64,000 nucleotides of DNA, taken from NCBI GenBank assembly GCA_963676345.2, contig CAXXTS010000001.1, positions 806,001-870,000 on the forward strand, written 5' to 3'. The notes under the pieces are model-generated. The model saw only the letters and a program-made list of their open reading frames with translations. It was not told the DNA's origin and did not search any database. Numbering within the stretch: position 1 is the stretch's first letter; every line of letters begins with the position of its first letter. Both the position numbers and the translations under genes were made by a program. This stretch comes from G963665925 sp963676345 (lineage in GTDB: Bacteria; Bacillota; Clostridia; Peptostreptococcales; Acidaminobacteraceae). This document shows, in pieces, positions 44,777-54,098 of this stretch.

Positions 44777-46054
44777 ATGATCATACAGCAGATTACAAAA
44801 TCGGACTTTCCTAAAATAAAAAAAGAACTCGCACAAAACTTCATACCTGAAGGAGAAATCATCGAAACAGTTCGCAGTATTATAAATGACGTGCAAAACA
44901 AGGGTGATTCAGCTGTCATTGACTACACACGCAAGTTTGATGGTTTTACACCAAAGGCGCTTCGTGTCAGCGAAGCAGAAACAGAATGTGCACTCAAAGA
45001 AATTCCTGAAGATTTCATTCGTATTTTAAACCGCTCCAAGAAAAACATTGAACGCTTTCACAATAATCAGCTACCTTCAAGCTGGGAAATTGAACCTGAA
45101 GATGGACAGCTGATGGGACAGCTTGTTCGTCCTCTAAGTTCAGTGGCTCTATATGTACCCGGAGGTAAAGCGGCCTACCCTTCTTCAGTTCTGATGAATG
45201 CCATTCCAGCCCAAATAGCTGGCGTAAGGCGTATCGCCATCATCACGCCTGCAGGACCTGGTGGCGCAGTTAACCCCGGGGTCTTAGCCGCTGCAAAAGT
45301 ACTGGGCATTGATGAAATCTATAAGATTGGAGGCGCACAGGCCGTTGCTGCCGCAGCAATGGGTACAGACTCCATTCAGGCCGTTGACAAAATTGTCGGT
45401 CCTGGAAACATCTATGTAGCCGAAGCAAAACGTCAGGTTTATGGCCTTGTCGACATCGATATGATTGCCGGACCAAGTGAAGTTCTTGTCATTGCCGATG
45501 AAAAGGCAAATCCGAAATGGATTGCTGCTGATTTGCTCGCTCAAGGAGAACATGATGAAAGAGCTGGCATGATCCTGATTACAACTTCTGAGGACCTAGC
45601 GGAAAAGGTCGCTATTGAACTTACAAAGCAAGCCTCATCCCTATCACGAAACGCCATCCTATCAGAGAGCCTTAGGCATGCAAAAGGCTATGTTGTTAAG
45701 ACGCTCGATGAAGCTTTTGAGCTTTCAAATATGATTGCACCCGAACACCTTGAGCTCCAGGTTGAAAGTCCTAAGCAGTATCTTGAGAAGGTACAAAATG
45801 CAGGTTCAATATTCTTAGGCGCTTACACACCGGAAACCCTTGGCGATTATATGGCTGGTCCAAACCATACACTTCCAACAAGCGGTGCAGCACGATACGC
45901 TTCTCCACTTGGCGTTTACGACTTTTTAAAAAGACCTAGTTATCTATCTTTTACACAAGACGCTTTAAAAGATCTGGCTGACGATTTAGAAACATTTGCT
46001 GAACTCGAAGGACTGACTGCACATGCGAATGCAGTGAAAGTGAGGTGCTCGTAA
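44777..46054 (+). CDS. hisD: Histidinol dehydrogenase
   Basis: 425 residues. Oxidises histidinol to histidine in two NAD-dependent steps using zinc. Signature IDMIAGPSEVLVIADEKANP, EHLELQVESPK and AQGEHDERAG with the zinc and catalytic His residues are present. GGAGG upstream; its stop overlaps hisC (TAATG). Confidence 0.97.
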   Translation: MIIQQITKSDFPKIKKELAQNFIPEGEIIETVRSIINDVQNKGDSAVIDYTRKFDGFTPKALRVSEAETECALKEIPEDFIRILNRSKKNIERFHNNQLPSSWEIEPEDGQLMGQLVRPLSSVALYVPGGKAAYPSSVLMNAIPAQIAGVRRIAIITPAGPGGAVNPGVLAAAKVLGIDEIYKIGGAQAVAAAAMGTDSIQAVDKIVGPGNIYVAEAKRQVYGLVDIDMIAGPSEVLVIADEKANPKWIAADLLAQGEHDERAGMILITTSEDLAEKVAIELTKQASSLSRNAILSESLRHAKGYVVKTLDEAFELSNMIAPEHLELQVESPKQYLEKVQNAGSIFLGAYTPETLGDYMAGPNHTLPTSGAARYASPLGVYDFLKRPSYLSFTQDALKDLADDLETFAELEGLTAHANAVKVRCS

Positions 46055-47061
46055 TGACACAAAAAAGACTCCATGCTAATGAAAACTGGTATAATCCGCT
46101 TCCTGAAATTAAGGAGCAGCTTGTTGAAAGACTTATGGCACTTGATATGCAAACCTACCCTGATCCCGATTCTAGGGAACTCAAAAAACGTCTTTCTCAA
46201 TATGCGGGTGTCTCAGAAGACGAACTAATTTGTACTAACGGCTCTGATGAACTCATTAAAATTATATTTGAAACATTTTCAAAGGCGGGTGACAGTATCG
46301 TCATTCACAGTCCGACGTTTATTGAATACACAGTCATGTCAGATATTCGAGGCTGCACGACCTATGCTGTAGCTCCAAAAGAAGATTTAACACCTGACAT
46401 TGATGCCATTATTGATACGGCAAAGGCAGAAAACGCCACCCTAACCTTCATTTGCAATCCAAATAATCCAACGGGTTATGTCTTTAGTATTAAAGACCTT
46501 AACAGAATTATTGATAGTGTTCCAGGCATTGTCATTGTCGATGAAGCATATGTTGAATTCTCACAGGTAAGTCTAGTGGGCACTGATTACAATAAGGACA
46601 AGGTCGTGATTATGCGTACCCTGTCAAAAGCTTTTGGAGCAGCGGCACTTCGTGTAGGATACGGTATAGCCTCACCGAAACTGCTTGAACAAATGTGCAA
46701 GGTTAAGATGCCTTATAACCTATCTGCAATCGCTCAGGAGTCAGCCATTGTATTGCTTGAAAACAAAAACCTGATGACAAAGGTCATCCGTGACATCAGA
46801 TGTGAACGCATGCGTGTATATAGCCAGCTTAGTGAACTAGACCCGGACGCCTGTACTTTTGAAGTTTTCCCTTCTTACGGAAACTACATCATGATGCGTA
46901 CACCTAAGGCTAAAGATATCTATCAGGCACTTGATCAGGCAGGCTATAAGGTTCGAATCTTTGAACATGACGGAAATCTAGAAAACTGCCTGCGCTTCTC
47001 CATTACTGAGCGCAGTGTAAACACTCAGGTTGTTGACATCATCAGGAAGGTTGTGTGCTAA
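46054..47061 (+). CDS. hisC: Histidinol-phosphate aminotransferase
   Basis: 335 residues. PLP class II aminotransferase; the Schiff-base Lys is in RTLSKAFGAAALRVGYG (~205), with NPNNPTGYV (~140) and VDEAYVEF (~165) as cofactor contacts. ATG at 46054 shares a base with the hisD stop, so translation is coupled. Confidence 0.96.
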   Translation: MTQKRLHANENWYNPLPEIKEQLVERLMALDMQTYPDPDSRELKKRLSQYAGVSEDELICTNGSDELIKIIFETFSKAGDSIVIHSPTFIEYTVMSDIRGCTTYAVAPKEDLTPDIDAIIDTAKAENATLTFICNPNNPTGYVFSIKDLNRIIDSVPGIVIVDEAYVEFSQVSLVGTDYNKDKVVIMRTLSKAFGAAALRVGYGIASPKLLEQMCKVKMPYNLSAIAQESAIVLLENKNLMTKVIRDIRCERMRVYSQLSELDPDACTFEVFPSYGNYIMMRTPKAKDIYQALDQAGYKVRIFEHDGNLENCLRFSITERSVNTQVVDIIRKVVC

Positions 47062-47063
47062 TT

Positions 47064-47663
47064 ATGAAAGCATTGCGTCAGGCTAGTTTTTCCAGAACAA
47101 CTGCAGAAACAGACATTAAAATCGAACTGAACTTAGATGGTTCAGGCCTCTACAACATTTCAACCGGCATTGGTTTTTTTGACCATATGCTAGAGCAGCT
47201 CTCAAAACATAGTGGTGTGGATATCCAGTTAAGCTGTAAAGGCGACCTATACATCGATGCGCATCACACAGTCGAAGATGTTGGCATAGCCCTTGGCGAG
47301 ACCTTTAAGAAAGCTCTTGGCGATAAAAAAGGCATCGCTAGGTATGCTGATACAATCACACCTATGGATGAATGTCTGGTGCTTGTAGCTCTTGATTTTA
47401 GCGGACGCAGCTACTTGAATTATTCGGTCGAGCTGAACACACAGCGTCTTGGAAACCTTGAAACGGAAACCGTTTATGAGTTCTTTAACGGATTTGCACG
47501 CGCGAGTGGACTCACACTCCACATCAAAGCGCTTGAAAATGGCAACACCCACCACATGCTTGAAGGCATGTTTAAAGGATTTGCTAGAGCTATAAAGCAG
47601 GCCATTGAAGTCATTGATAAATCAGACAGCGCTAAGATTCCTTCAACTAAAGGTATTTTATAG
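47064..47663 (+). CDS. hisB: Imidazoleglycerol-phosphate dehydratase (monofunctional)
   Basis: 199 residues. Mn-binding motifs FFDHMLEQLSKHSG and DAHHTVEDVGI appear once each, followed by later His-rich NTHHMLEGMFKGFARA. No HisB phosphatase domain is fused, so histidinol-phosphate phosphatase must be encoded elsewhere. ATG at 47064, two bases after hisC. Confidence 0.96.
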   Translation: MKALRQASFSRTTAETDIKIELNLDGSGLYNISTGIGFFDHMLEQLSKHSGVDIQLSCKGDLYIDAHHTVEDVGIALGETFKKALGDKKGIARYADTITPMDECLVLVALDFSGRSYLNYSVELNTQRLGNLETETVYEFFNGFARASGLTLHIKALENGNTHHMLEGMFKGFARAIKQAIEVIDKSDSAKIPSTKGIL

Positions 47664-47714
47664 AGTATAGCAGTCATGGAACAGACCCCTAGTAGAACGA
47701 TGGAGGAAAATAAA

Positions 47715-48332
47715 ATGATAGCAATCATTGATTATGGAGTAGGCAATATACAAAATGTAAAAAACGCATTTGCCCGTCTGGGTATAGATGCCATTGTAAC
47801 ATCAAACCCAAAAGTTATCCTCTCAGCAAGCGGTGCAGTCTTGCCAGGCGTGGGGGCATTTAAAGACGCCATGGACAGTCTTGTAAAAAGTGGTCTTGAC
47901 AAAACAGTCAAGCAACGCGTTGCTGCCAATATGCCCACTATAGGTATTTGCCTTGGTATGCAGTTGATGTGCGAAGTCAGTTATGAAGATGGAGAAACAA
48001 AGGGCCTTGGCATTTTCAAAGGTAAAATCAAAAAACTTGAAGTCCCTTATAAAGTGCCGCATATGGGCTGGAATCAGCTTGAAAGCAAAAGAGAAGACCC
48101 GCTTCTAAAAGGACTGGAAGATCCAGCTTACGCATACTTTGTTCATTCATATTATCTGACAGATTACGCGGAATCAGATATTTTACAAACTGCTGATTAC
48201 GGTGTTGATGTACCCGCAACCATTCGCAAAGACAATATTTTCGGCATGCAGTTCCACCCCGAAAAAAGCGGCTCAGCTGGCGAAACACTCTTAAAGAATT
48301 TTATCGAGATTATGAAAGCAGAAACAGCTTAG
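47715..48332 (+). CDS. hisH: Imidazole glycerol phosphate synthase glutaminase subunit HisH
   Basis: 205 residues. Glutamine amidotransferase class I triad: Cys in GICLGMQLM (~80), His and Glu in QFHPEKSG (~185). Supplies ammonia to HisF. ATG at 47715 with GGAGG upstream; the longer frame lacks a site. Confidence 0.97.
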   Translation: MIAIIDYGVGNIQNVKNAFARLGIDAIVTSNPKVILSASGAVLPGVGAFKDAMDSLVKSGLDKTVKQRVAANMPTIGICLGMQLMCEVSYEDGETKGLGIFKGKIKKLEVPYKVPHMGWNQLESKREDPLLKGLEDPAYAYFVHSYYLTDYAESDILQTADYGVDVPATIRKDNIFGMQFHPEKSGSAGETLLKNFIEIMKAETA

Positions 48333-48341
48333 GAGGACAAA

Positions 48342-49049
48342 ATGAAAATATACCCTGCAATCGATATTAAAGACGGAAAATGTGTCCGTCTATTCCAAGG
48401 ACTTGCTGATCAAGTTACAGAATACGGCAACAGTCCAGTGGATATGGCAAGTACATGGATCAGCCAAGGTGCTAAACGTCTTCACCTGGTCGATTTAGAC
48501 GGCGCTTTTAACGGCTCTGAAGCTGCTCGAAACTCAATTCTTGATATTAGAAAGGCTACGGATCTTCCCCTTCAAGTTGGCGGCGGCATTCGAAGTGTTG
48601 AAGATGTTAAAGTTTACCTCGATGCTGGCCTTGACAGAGTTATAGTTGGCACCATGGCAATAGAAAAACCGGAGCTTCTAAAAGAACTCGTTGCCGAGTA
48701 TGGTGAGAAAATTGTGGTTTCAGTAGATGCCAAGGACGGCCTTGTTACAACAAGAGGCTGGGTTGAAGTCAGTGAAAAAAAGGCAGTCACTCTCTTTAAA
48801 GAGCTTAATGCTGTCGGTGTTAAAACTGTGGTATATACAGACATTTCAAGAGATGGCGCAATGATCGGTCCTAATATTGAAGCCCTTGTCGCAGCAAATA
48901 ATGTATTCGAAGGCACCGTTATTGCATCAGGCGGCATCTCTTCAGAAGCAGATATTTATGCTCTGGAAAAAGCAGGCATTACAGATGTTATTGTAGGTAA
49001 AGCACTTTATGAAGGCAAAATCGACCTAGCAAAACTGGAAGAAAAGTAG
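48342..49049 (+). CDS. hisA: ProFAR isomerase HisA
   Basis: 235 residues, a beta/alpha barrel. AIDIKDGKCVRLFQG with catalytic Asp (~8) and the second Asp in VVYTDISRDGAM (~130), phosphate loops GGGIRSVEDV and IASGGISSEAD. Amadori rearrangement step. AGGAGG 5 bases upstream. Confidence 0.97.
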   Translation: MKIYPAIDIKDGKCVRLFQGLADQVTEYGNSPVDMASTWISQGAKRLHLVDLDGAFNGSEAARNSILDIRKATDLPLQVGGGIRSVEDVKVYLDAGLDRVIVGTMAIEKPELLKELVAEYGEKIVVSVDAKDGLVTTRGWVEVSEKKAVTLFKELNAVGVKTVVYTDISRDGAMIGPNIEALVAANNVFEGTVIASGGISSEADIYALEKAGITDVIVGKALYEGKIDLAKLEEK

Positions 49050-49067
49050 ACAGAAAGGACAATGCAC

Positions 49068-49820
49068 ATGCTTTGTAAAAGAATAATACCCTGTCTTGAT
49101 GTAAAGGACGGTCTGGTTGTAAAAGGCACACGCTTTAAGTCTATTAAACAAGTAGAAGATCCCGTATATCTTGCTGAAAAATATGCACGCCAAGGTGCTG
49201 ATGAACTCGTATTTTATGATATAACTGCAACACATGAAGACCGAAATATTTTTCTGGACATTGTACGTGATGTTGCAAAAGCAATTAATATACCCTTTAT
49301 GATCGGTGGCGGTATTCGAAAAATTGAAGACTTTACGGCGGTTCTTGGAGCCGGCGCTGACAAAGTGTCTATAAACTCTGCTGCAGTCGCTAACCCTGAA
49401 TTAATTCGTGAAGCCGCACTAAAATTCGGTGCACAGTGCGTGGTGCTTTCAATGGATGTCAAACGCGTCAATGACCAGTGGAAAATAGTAACACATGGTG
49501 GTAGAAAAGATACAGGACTAGATGCGCTTGAATGGGCTATTAGAGGCGTTGAGCTTGGTGCAGGTGAAATTGTAATCAACTCCATTGATGAGGATGGGGT
49601 TAAGAGCGGATACGATCTGGATATTATTAAACAGATATCGAGCGCAGTGAATGTCCCTGTAATTGCTTCAGGGGGTGCTGGTATTAAAAAGCACTTTTAT
49701 GACGCATTCGACGCCGGTGCAGACGGTGCCCTAGCAGCATCTGTATTCCACTACGGTGAAATAGATATTCCAGATTTAAAAGCCTACTTGGAAATGAAAA
49801 ACATCCCTATGAGAAAATAA
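49068..49820 (+). CDS. hisF: Imidazole glycerol phosphate synthase cyclase subunit HisF
   Basis: 250 residues. LCKRIIPCLDVKDGLVVKG carries the catalytic Asp; the second is in NSIDEDGVKSGYDL (~130). GGGIRKIEDF and IASGGAGIKKHFYDAF are phosphate loops. Works with HisH. Start ATG 49068 (AGAAAGGACA upstream), preferred over an ATG six bases earlier. Confidence 0.97.
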   Translation: MLCKRIIPCLDVKDGLVVKGTRFKSIKQVEDPVYLAEKYARQGADELVFYDITATHEDRNIFLDIVRDVAKAINIPFMIGGGIRKIEDFTAVLGAGADKVSINSAAVANPELIREAALKFGAQCVVLSMDVKRVNDQWKIVTHGGRKDTGLDALEWAIRGVELGAGEIVINSIDEDGVKSGYDLDIIKQISSAVNVPVIASGGAGIKKHFYDAFDAGADGALAASVFHYGEIDIPDLKAYLEMKNIPMRK

Positions 49821-49841
49821 GACAGAAATGAGGAAGTGCAT

Positions 49842-50471
49842 ATGCAATTAAATGTGAAATGGAATTCAGACGGTCTTGTACCTGCGGTTGTTCAAGACGT
49901 GAAAACGAGAGAAGTTCTTATGCTCGGGTATATGAATGAGGCTTCCCTTGCGCGTACCCTTGAAACTAAAAACGTGACCTTTTACTCACGTTCCCGCCAA
50001 CAGCTTTGGATGAAAGGTGAAACCTCAGGCAATACACTGCGCATGGTTTCAATGAAGATAGATTGTGATAATGATACGCTTCTTATCGAAGCAGAACCTG
50101 CTGGACCGACTTGTCATACTGGAGAAACATCGTGTTTCTTTACAACGGTTAATGATGATACACAAAATAAGCGTACGCCTTTGTCAAGACGCACGCTCGA
50201 AAATCTAATGGAGACCATCCAAGACCGAAAAGAAAATCCTGTAGAAGGGTCTTATACAAACTACCTGCTTGATCAAGGTGTTGGAAAAATACTAAAAAAG
50301 GTTGGCGAAGAGTCCGCTGAAATCATTATAGCCTCCCTCTCAGAAGATAAAACTTCCCTAATTGGAGAAATCGGAGACCTACTTTATCACCTTACTGTAC
50401 TTATGGCTGAAAAAGAAGTCAGCTGGGAAGAAATTCTTCTACTGCTTGACGGTCGTGCTTCTTCAAAATAA
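49842..50471 (+). CDS. hisIE: Bifunctional phosphoribosyl-AMP cyclohydrolase/phosphoribosyl-ATP pyrophosphatase
   Basis: 209 residues with HisI first (VLMLGYMNEASLARTLETKN, WMKGETSGN, then DCDNDTLL and GPTCHTGETSCF metal ligands, ~1-112) and HisE second (~118-205, GEESAEIIIASLSED and GDLLYHLTVLM). Catalyses steps two and three. Last gene of the operon; its 3' end overlaps the opposing DUF4184 gene by 53 bases, so no terminator is visible between them. Confidence 0.96.
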   Translation: MQLNVKWNSDGLVPAVVQDVKTREVLMLGYMNEASLARTLETKNVTFYSRSRQQLWMKGETSGNTLRMVSMKIDCDNDTLLIEAEPAGPTCHTGETSCFFTTVNDDTQNKRTPLSRRTLENLMETIQDRKENPVEGSYTNYLLDQGVGKILKKVGEESAEIIIASLSEDKTSLIGEIGDLLYHLTVLMAEKEVSWEEILLLLDGRASSK

Positions 50472-51177
50472 TCGACAAAATCAGTAAAGATACGAATGAG
50501 AAACTCATTGTTGATACAATTATTTCTCCAATACCCAGCGGGACCTCTGGACGCAGGACAAGCCTTACACCTAAAAAGAACGCTGTCATTAGAAAAAATC
50601 CTGTTCTAAAGTAAAGCAGATTGCAGCAAGCCTTTGGCATGCGTTTTCTGGGCTTTCGAAGCCCCATATACACCACAAGTGCCAGGAGTCCTAAAAGTGT
50701 CCCACCGTGTTGAAACAGTTTATAGATGGGTAACTGAATCTTCCCAAGGACAATAACGTCTTTAAGGACTGGCAATAAACGCACAAAAAAACCGCTTGAA
50801 TGCGTAAAACTGTCAAGGCCAATATGTGTAAGCATACCCACAAGTGTCCAAAATATAAAGTTCAACCATTCAGCAATGGCGTAGGTTTTGATATTTCTTC
50901 CAAACCTAGGCCATTTTTTTGCGACCCAATTTGGCAAAAGTTGTATCAATCCATCTTCTATGAAGTTCATGTATAGCACTGCAAATAAAATACTCAGCGG
51001 TAAATTCAACATAAAGAACCCAAGGGGTGTATGTCCACCAAGGGCTGCTGGTTTTAGCCTGAGAAAATACTCAAAATCAGGCGCCATCGATCCGATAACC
51101 AGTCCAAAAACACTAAATGCGCGCATTCTACGAATAAAAGGTAAAGTAATTGCTGTATGTGCTGGTGTAAATGGCAT
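50419..51177 (-). CDS. DUF4184 family membrane protein
   Basis: 252 residues. MPFTPAHTAITLPFIRR and FGLVIGSMAPDFEYFLRL near the start, GHTPLGF and GLDSFTHSSG later, are the marks of DUF4184, whose His/Asp residues resemble membrane metal-dependent hydrolases. Several helices. AGGTGA upstream. It converges on hisIE with a 53-base overlap. Function unknown. Confidence 0.82.
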   Translation of the reverse strand: MPFTPAHTAITLPFIRRMRAFSVFGLVIGSMAPDFEYFLRLKPAALGGHTPLGFFMLNLPLSILFAVLYMNFIEDGLIQLLPNWVAKKWPRFGRNIKTYAIAEWLNFIFWTLVGMLTHIGLDSFTHSSGFFVRLLPVLKDVIVLGKIQLPIYKLFQHGGTLLGLLALVVYMGLRKPRKRMPKACCNLLYFRTGFFLMTAFFLGVRLVLRPEVPLGIGEIIVSTMSFSFVSLLILSIILKKHDRQAVEEFLPS

Positions 51178-51229
51178 AAAAAAATCACCTCAGGTCATAT
51201 TATACACAACTCGAGATGATTTCGACACC

Positions 51230-51970
51230 CTATTTTATAAACCAATTTTGTGGCTGAGATGAAACAACCGATAGTAGACCCATCATCATTATTAAATAGA
51301 TGGTCATATTTCTAAATCGATTTTCATCAGTCCGATTTCCTAAACGAACACCTGCAAAAACGCCCATGACTAGGGCTGGCAATAATGTCAGTGTTGACTT
51401 AATGACCCTCTCACCTAGCTGTCCATTCATATAGAAAACGAAAATGGTCATGATATTTAGTATAAAGAAATAACTGGTTAAATTCACTCTAAACTTAATC
51501 TTTGGCGTCCCTTCGTTTGTCATAAACAAAACGACAGGTGGTCCGCTCATAGATACACTGCCGTTTAGCAGTCCACTTAAAAAACCTGTTGTTAAGAATG
51601 AAACAGATTTATTTTTGAACTGAATCTTATATCCACGATACATAAACAGACCTGAAATGAAAATCACGACCCCAACAACAAACTTCAAAATGTCCGGATT
51701 AAGTGATCTCAGCAAATGTGCGCCAATTGGTGTCGCAATCATACCTGTTATTAGTATGACTCCAATAGCCTTAAAATCTGGTGCTGAACGTAACTTTGTT
51801 AAAATCATAAAATTCATAAGCAAGCTAAAGAGCACCAGCATCGGTACAATAATACTTAATGGCATAAAAAGTCCAAGAAGTGGTACTGCCAACAGTGAAA
51901 AACCAAAGCTTGTCATACCCTGAATCATACTGGATATAAATACAACCAGCATTCCCATTATCATGGTCAT
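51230..51970 (-). CDS. TauE/SafE family membrane transporter
   Basis: 246 residues with seven or eight helices. MLVVFISSMIQGMTSFGFSL, the GLLNGSVSMSGPPVVLFM stretch (~150) and LPALVMGVFAGVRLGNR are typical of the TauE/SafE sulfite-exporter superfamily. Substrate cannot be told. ATG at 51970 behind GGGAGGG; the longer frame (to 52063) lacks a site. Confidence 0.88.
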   Translation of the reverse strand: MTMIMGMLVVFISSMIQGMTSFGFSLLAVPLLGLFMPLSIIVPMLVLFSLLMNFMILTKLRSAPDFKAIGVILITGMIATPIGAHLLRSLNPDILKFVVGVVIFISGLFMYRGYKIQFKNKSVSFLTTGFLSGLLNGSVSMSGPPVVLFMTNEGTPKIKFRVNLTSYFFILNIMTIFVFYMNGQLGERVIKSTLTLLPALVMGVFAGVRLGNRTDENRFRNMTIYLIMMMGLLSVVSSQPQNWFIK

Positions 51971-52172
51971 AATTTGTCCCTCCCGCATCAAAACTATGAC
52001 CATTCTAGCACATTTAATACGGTCAAACAATTCTAACATAGGAAACAAGTTTAATAGTCGCACATTTATTCAGAAATGCACTCAAAGGCGTCTCGTTTTA
52101 CCTAGATATTGCAGCAATTACCTCACAAAACAGTACTTTAAGCGCTTCACTTTTACGACTTTTAAACAAAAC

Positions 52173-52634
52173 CTATAGGTCTTTCATGTACAAATTCTCT
52201 GACAACCCCTCACGGTAAAGTCCAGGAATACAGCCAACTGTTTTATATCCTTCCTTTTGATAAAACCGTGCAGCCTTGTAATTAAACTCTGCCACAGCCA
52301 AGAAGATTTTATTGCTGGCTCTTCCCGCTTCTTCTTCAAATGCTTGAAGGAGTTTTTTTCCAATCCCCCGACTGCGCATATCGGTACGAACAAAATGCAT
52401 GTGAATATATGGGTGTATTCTGAACACACCCTTTAACCCGCACCATACATAACCGACAACCGTATCCTCTATGTGCGCAACGAGTACCTTTTCATGCTGC
52501 CCTAAAGTGGTTAAAATTTCACACAACTTTTTTTCATCCGAATCAAAATAAAGCTCCCCAATATTTGAATTCGCTGTTTCCTTTGCTATATATGCAACTT
52601 CCTGAGAAGTCATAGCATCAATTGTAATTTCCAT
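52173..52634 (-). CDS. GNAT family N-acetyltransferase
   Basis: 153 residues. The acetyl-CoA loop is RSRGIGKKLLQAFEEEAGRA (~95-115), followed by a typical NYKAARFYQKEGYKTVG. RimI/ElaA-like length; acceptor unknown. AGAGGTGATG upstream. Confidence 0.88.
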   Translation of the reverse strand: MEITIDAMTSQEVAYIAKETANSNIGELYFDSDEKKLCEILTTLGQHEKVLVAHIEDTVVGYVWCGLKGVFRIHPYIHMHFVRTDMRSRGIGKKLLQAFEEEAGRASNKIFLAVAEFNYKAARFYQKEGYKTVGCIPGLYREGLSENLYMKDL

Positions 52635-52817
52635 GCATCATCACCTCTTGTATTTCATTGTAGCTTTTGAAGCAAAGAGACGCACCATTAAATATATACA
52701 AAAATAATATATTCTTTGCAAATCAACACCGCTGTAATCTATTCTAATCTGAAATATAACTACTCTACTTATAAGCACTGTTATGCACTGTTCTTGATTT
52801 CTGATTAATGTATTCAA

Positions 52818-54098
52818 CTACTCCAGATCAACACGGTTATAATACAAGGAACTTTCTGAATAAATAACGCTCTGGTTGCCCGTAACTGCATCATACTCGG
52901 CTGTGTACAGCGCTCCATTGCTCTGAATGTATACCCAGTATACCCATGAGGTGTCTTCTTTTCTGACTAACAATACTTTTTCAATGCCTTCATCAGCAAT
53001 TTTTGATAACAAATCAGTCGGCGCTATCAGCTTTGGCATATTCAGCTCAACATCATTATAAGTTTGAGAGTAATCATCCAAACGCCCTTTCGTATCAATA
53101 CACATCTCAATTCTTTGTGTATTGTCATAATATTGACCATTGTAATATACAAGCGCGTACTTTATACTTTCCAACTCATTATCTGAATAATTCAGAGACC
53201 TATCGTACAAAACATAATTTTCAGGAACAAGCAAATCCATATAATTGACAGCACTGGCATCTATTAATTTTGCATCGAACGCTCCGTTCCCCAGTTTATA
53301 ACTTAAATACGCAGACAAGAGGCCTTTGTTCTTGTTAACCGTTACAACATAACAATTTTCATTGTTTACATCTGTATTTAGCACCTCGAACACAAATGAA
53401 AGTGGATTTTCATCTTCCTCTAGTTCAAACACTTTCCCGGTCACCTTCTTAATAAAATCTAACGCCACCACCCGAGCTTGTTCCATGGTATATGCATCAT
53501 CAACAATAGAACCCGATTCTTCATCCGTTTCAAAATCACACATATTTTGATAGGCATCCGTTTCTGCTATAATCTGTGCGCGATTTATCCAAGATTTATA
53601 AATATCTATTACACGTTTTTTGTCACTATATCCTATTCTAAATGACACACCCTCCGCTTCGATAATTTCATAATAGGCATCAATTAGTGCTTCGTTAACG
53701 ACACGGACATCTTTAATAAACGCTATATCTTTTTTAGATAAACTGTCCTTATAGGATAAATCGCGTATGCTCCACTCTATAAACTTCAGATCCATCCAAT
53801 CAAATGGCCTATGCTGAATACCCAGTACTGCGCCAATCTCATCTTCATTAAAAATCAGTGTGTCTAAACCTTCAAAAGCCAGTTCTAAATCCTCTTTCAT
53901 AATTCCATTCATGGATGCACCAAGCAGTGCTGCATTGTTTTTTTGAAGAGATTCAACACCTGCTGACAGACTGTTTCGCAACACTTCTGTGACCAAGGCC
54001 TTGTAATTTTTAGTATCATACAAACTCTTTCCAAGAAACATGATTAGTATGACACATAGAATCTGCAAAAACACAGGATGATTATAAAACTTCTTCAT
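52818..54098 (-). CDS. Unrecognised exported or membrane-anchored protein
   Basis: 426 residues. One hydrophobic segment at the very N-terminus (HPVFLQILCVILIMFLG) and a soluble remainder, probably outside the cell. Acidic; no motif recognised. The second half has repeated Y-rich strands, such as NENCYVVTVNKNKGLLSAYL and WVYWVYIQSNGALYTAEYD, like PepSY-type or regulatory beta domains. ATG at 54098 with GGAGG upstream; overlaps the preceding membrane-protein gene by 17 bases, so they are co-transcribed. Confidence 0.65.
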   Translation of the reverse strand: MKKFYNHPVFLQILCVILIMFLGKSLYDTKNYKALVTEVLRNSLSAGVESLQKNNAALLGASMNGIMKEDLELAFEGLDTLIFNEDEIGAVLGIQHRPFDWMDLKFIEWSIRDLSYKDSLSKKDIAFIKDVRVVNEALIDAYYEIIEAEGVSFRIGYSDKKRVIDIYKSWINRAQIIAETDAYQNMCDFETDEESGSIVDDAYTMEQARVVALDFIKKVTGKVFELEEDENPLSFVFEVLNTDVNNENCYVVTVNKNKGLLSAYLSYKLGNGAFDAKLIDASAVNYMDLLVPENYVLYDRSLNYSDNELESIKYALVYYNGQYYDNTQRIEMCIDTKGRLDDYSQTYNDVELNMPKLIAPTDLLSKIADEGIEKVLLVRKEDTSWVYWVYIQSNGALYTAEYDAVTGNQSVIYSESSLYYNRVDLE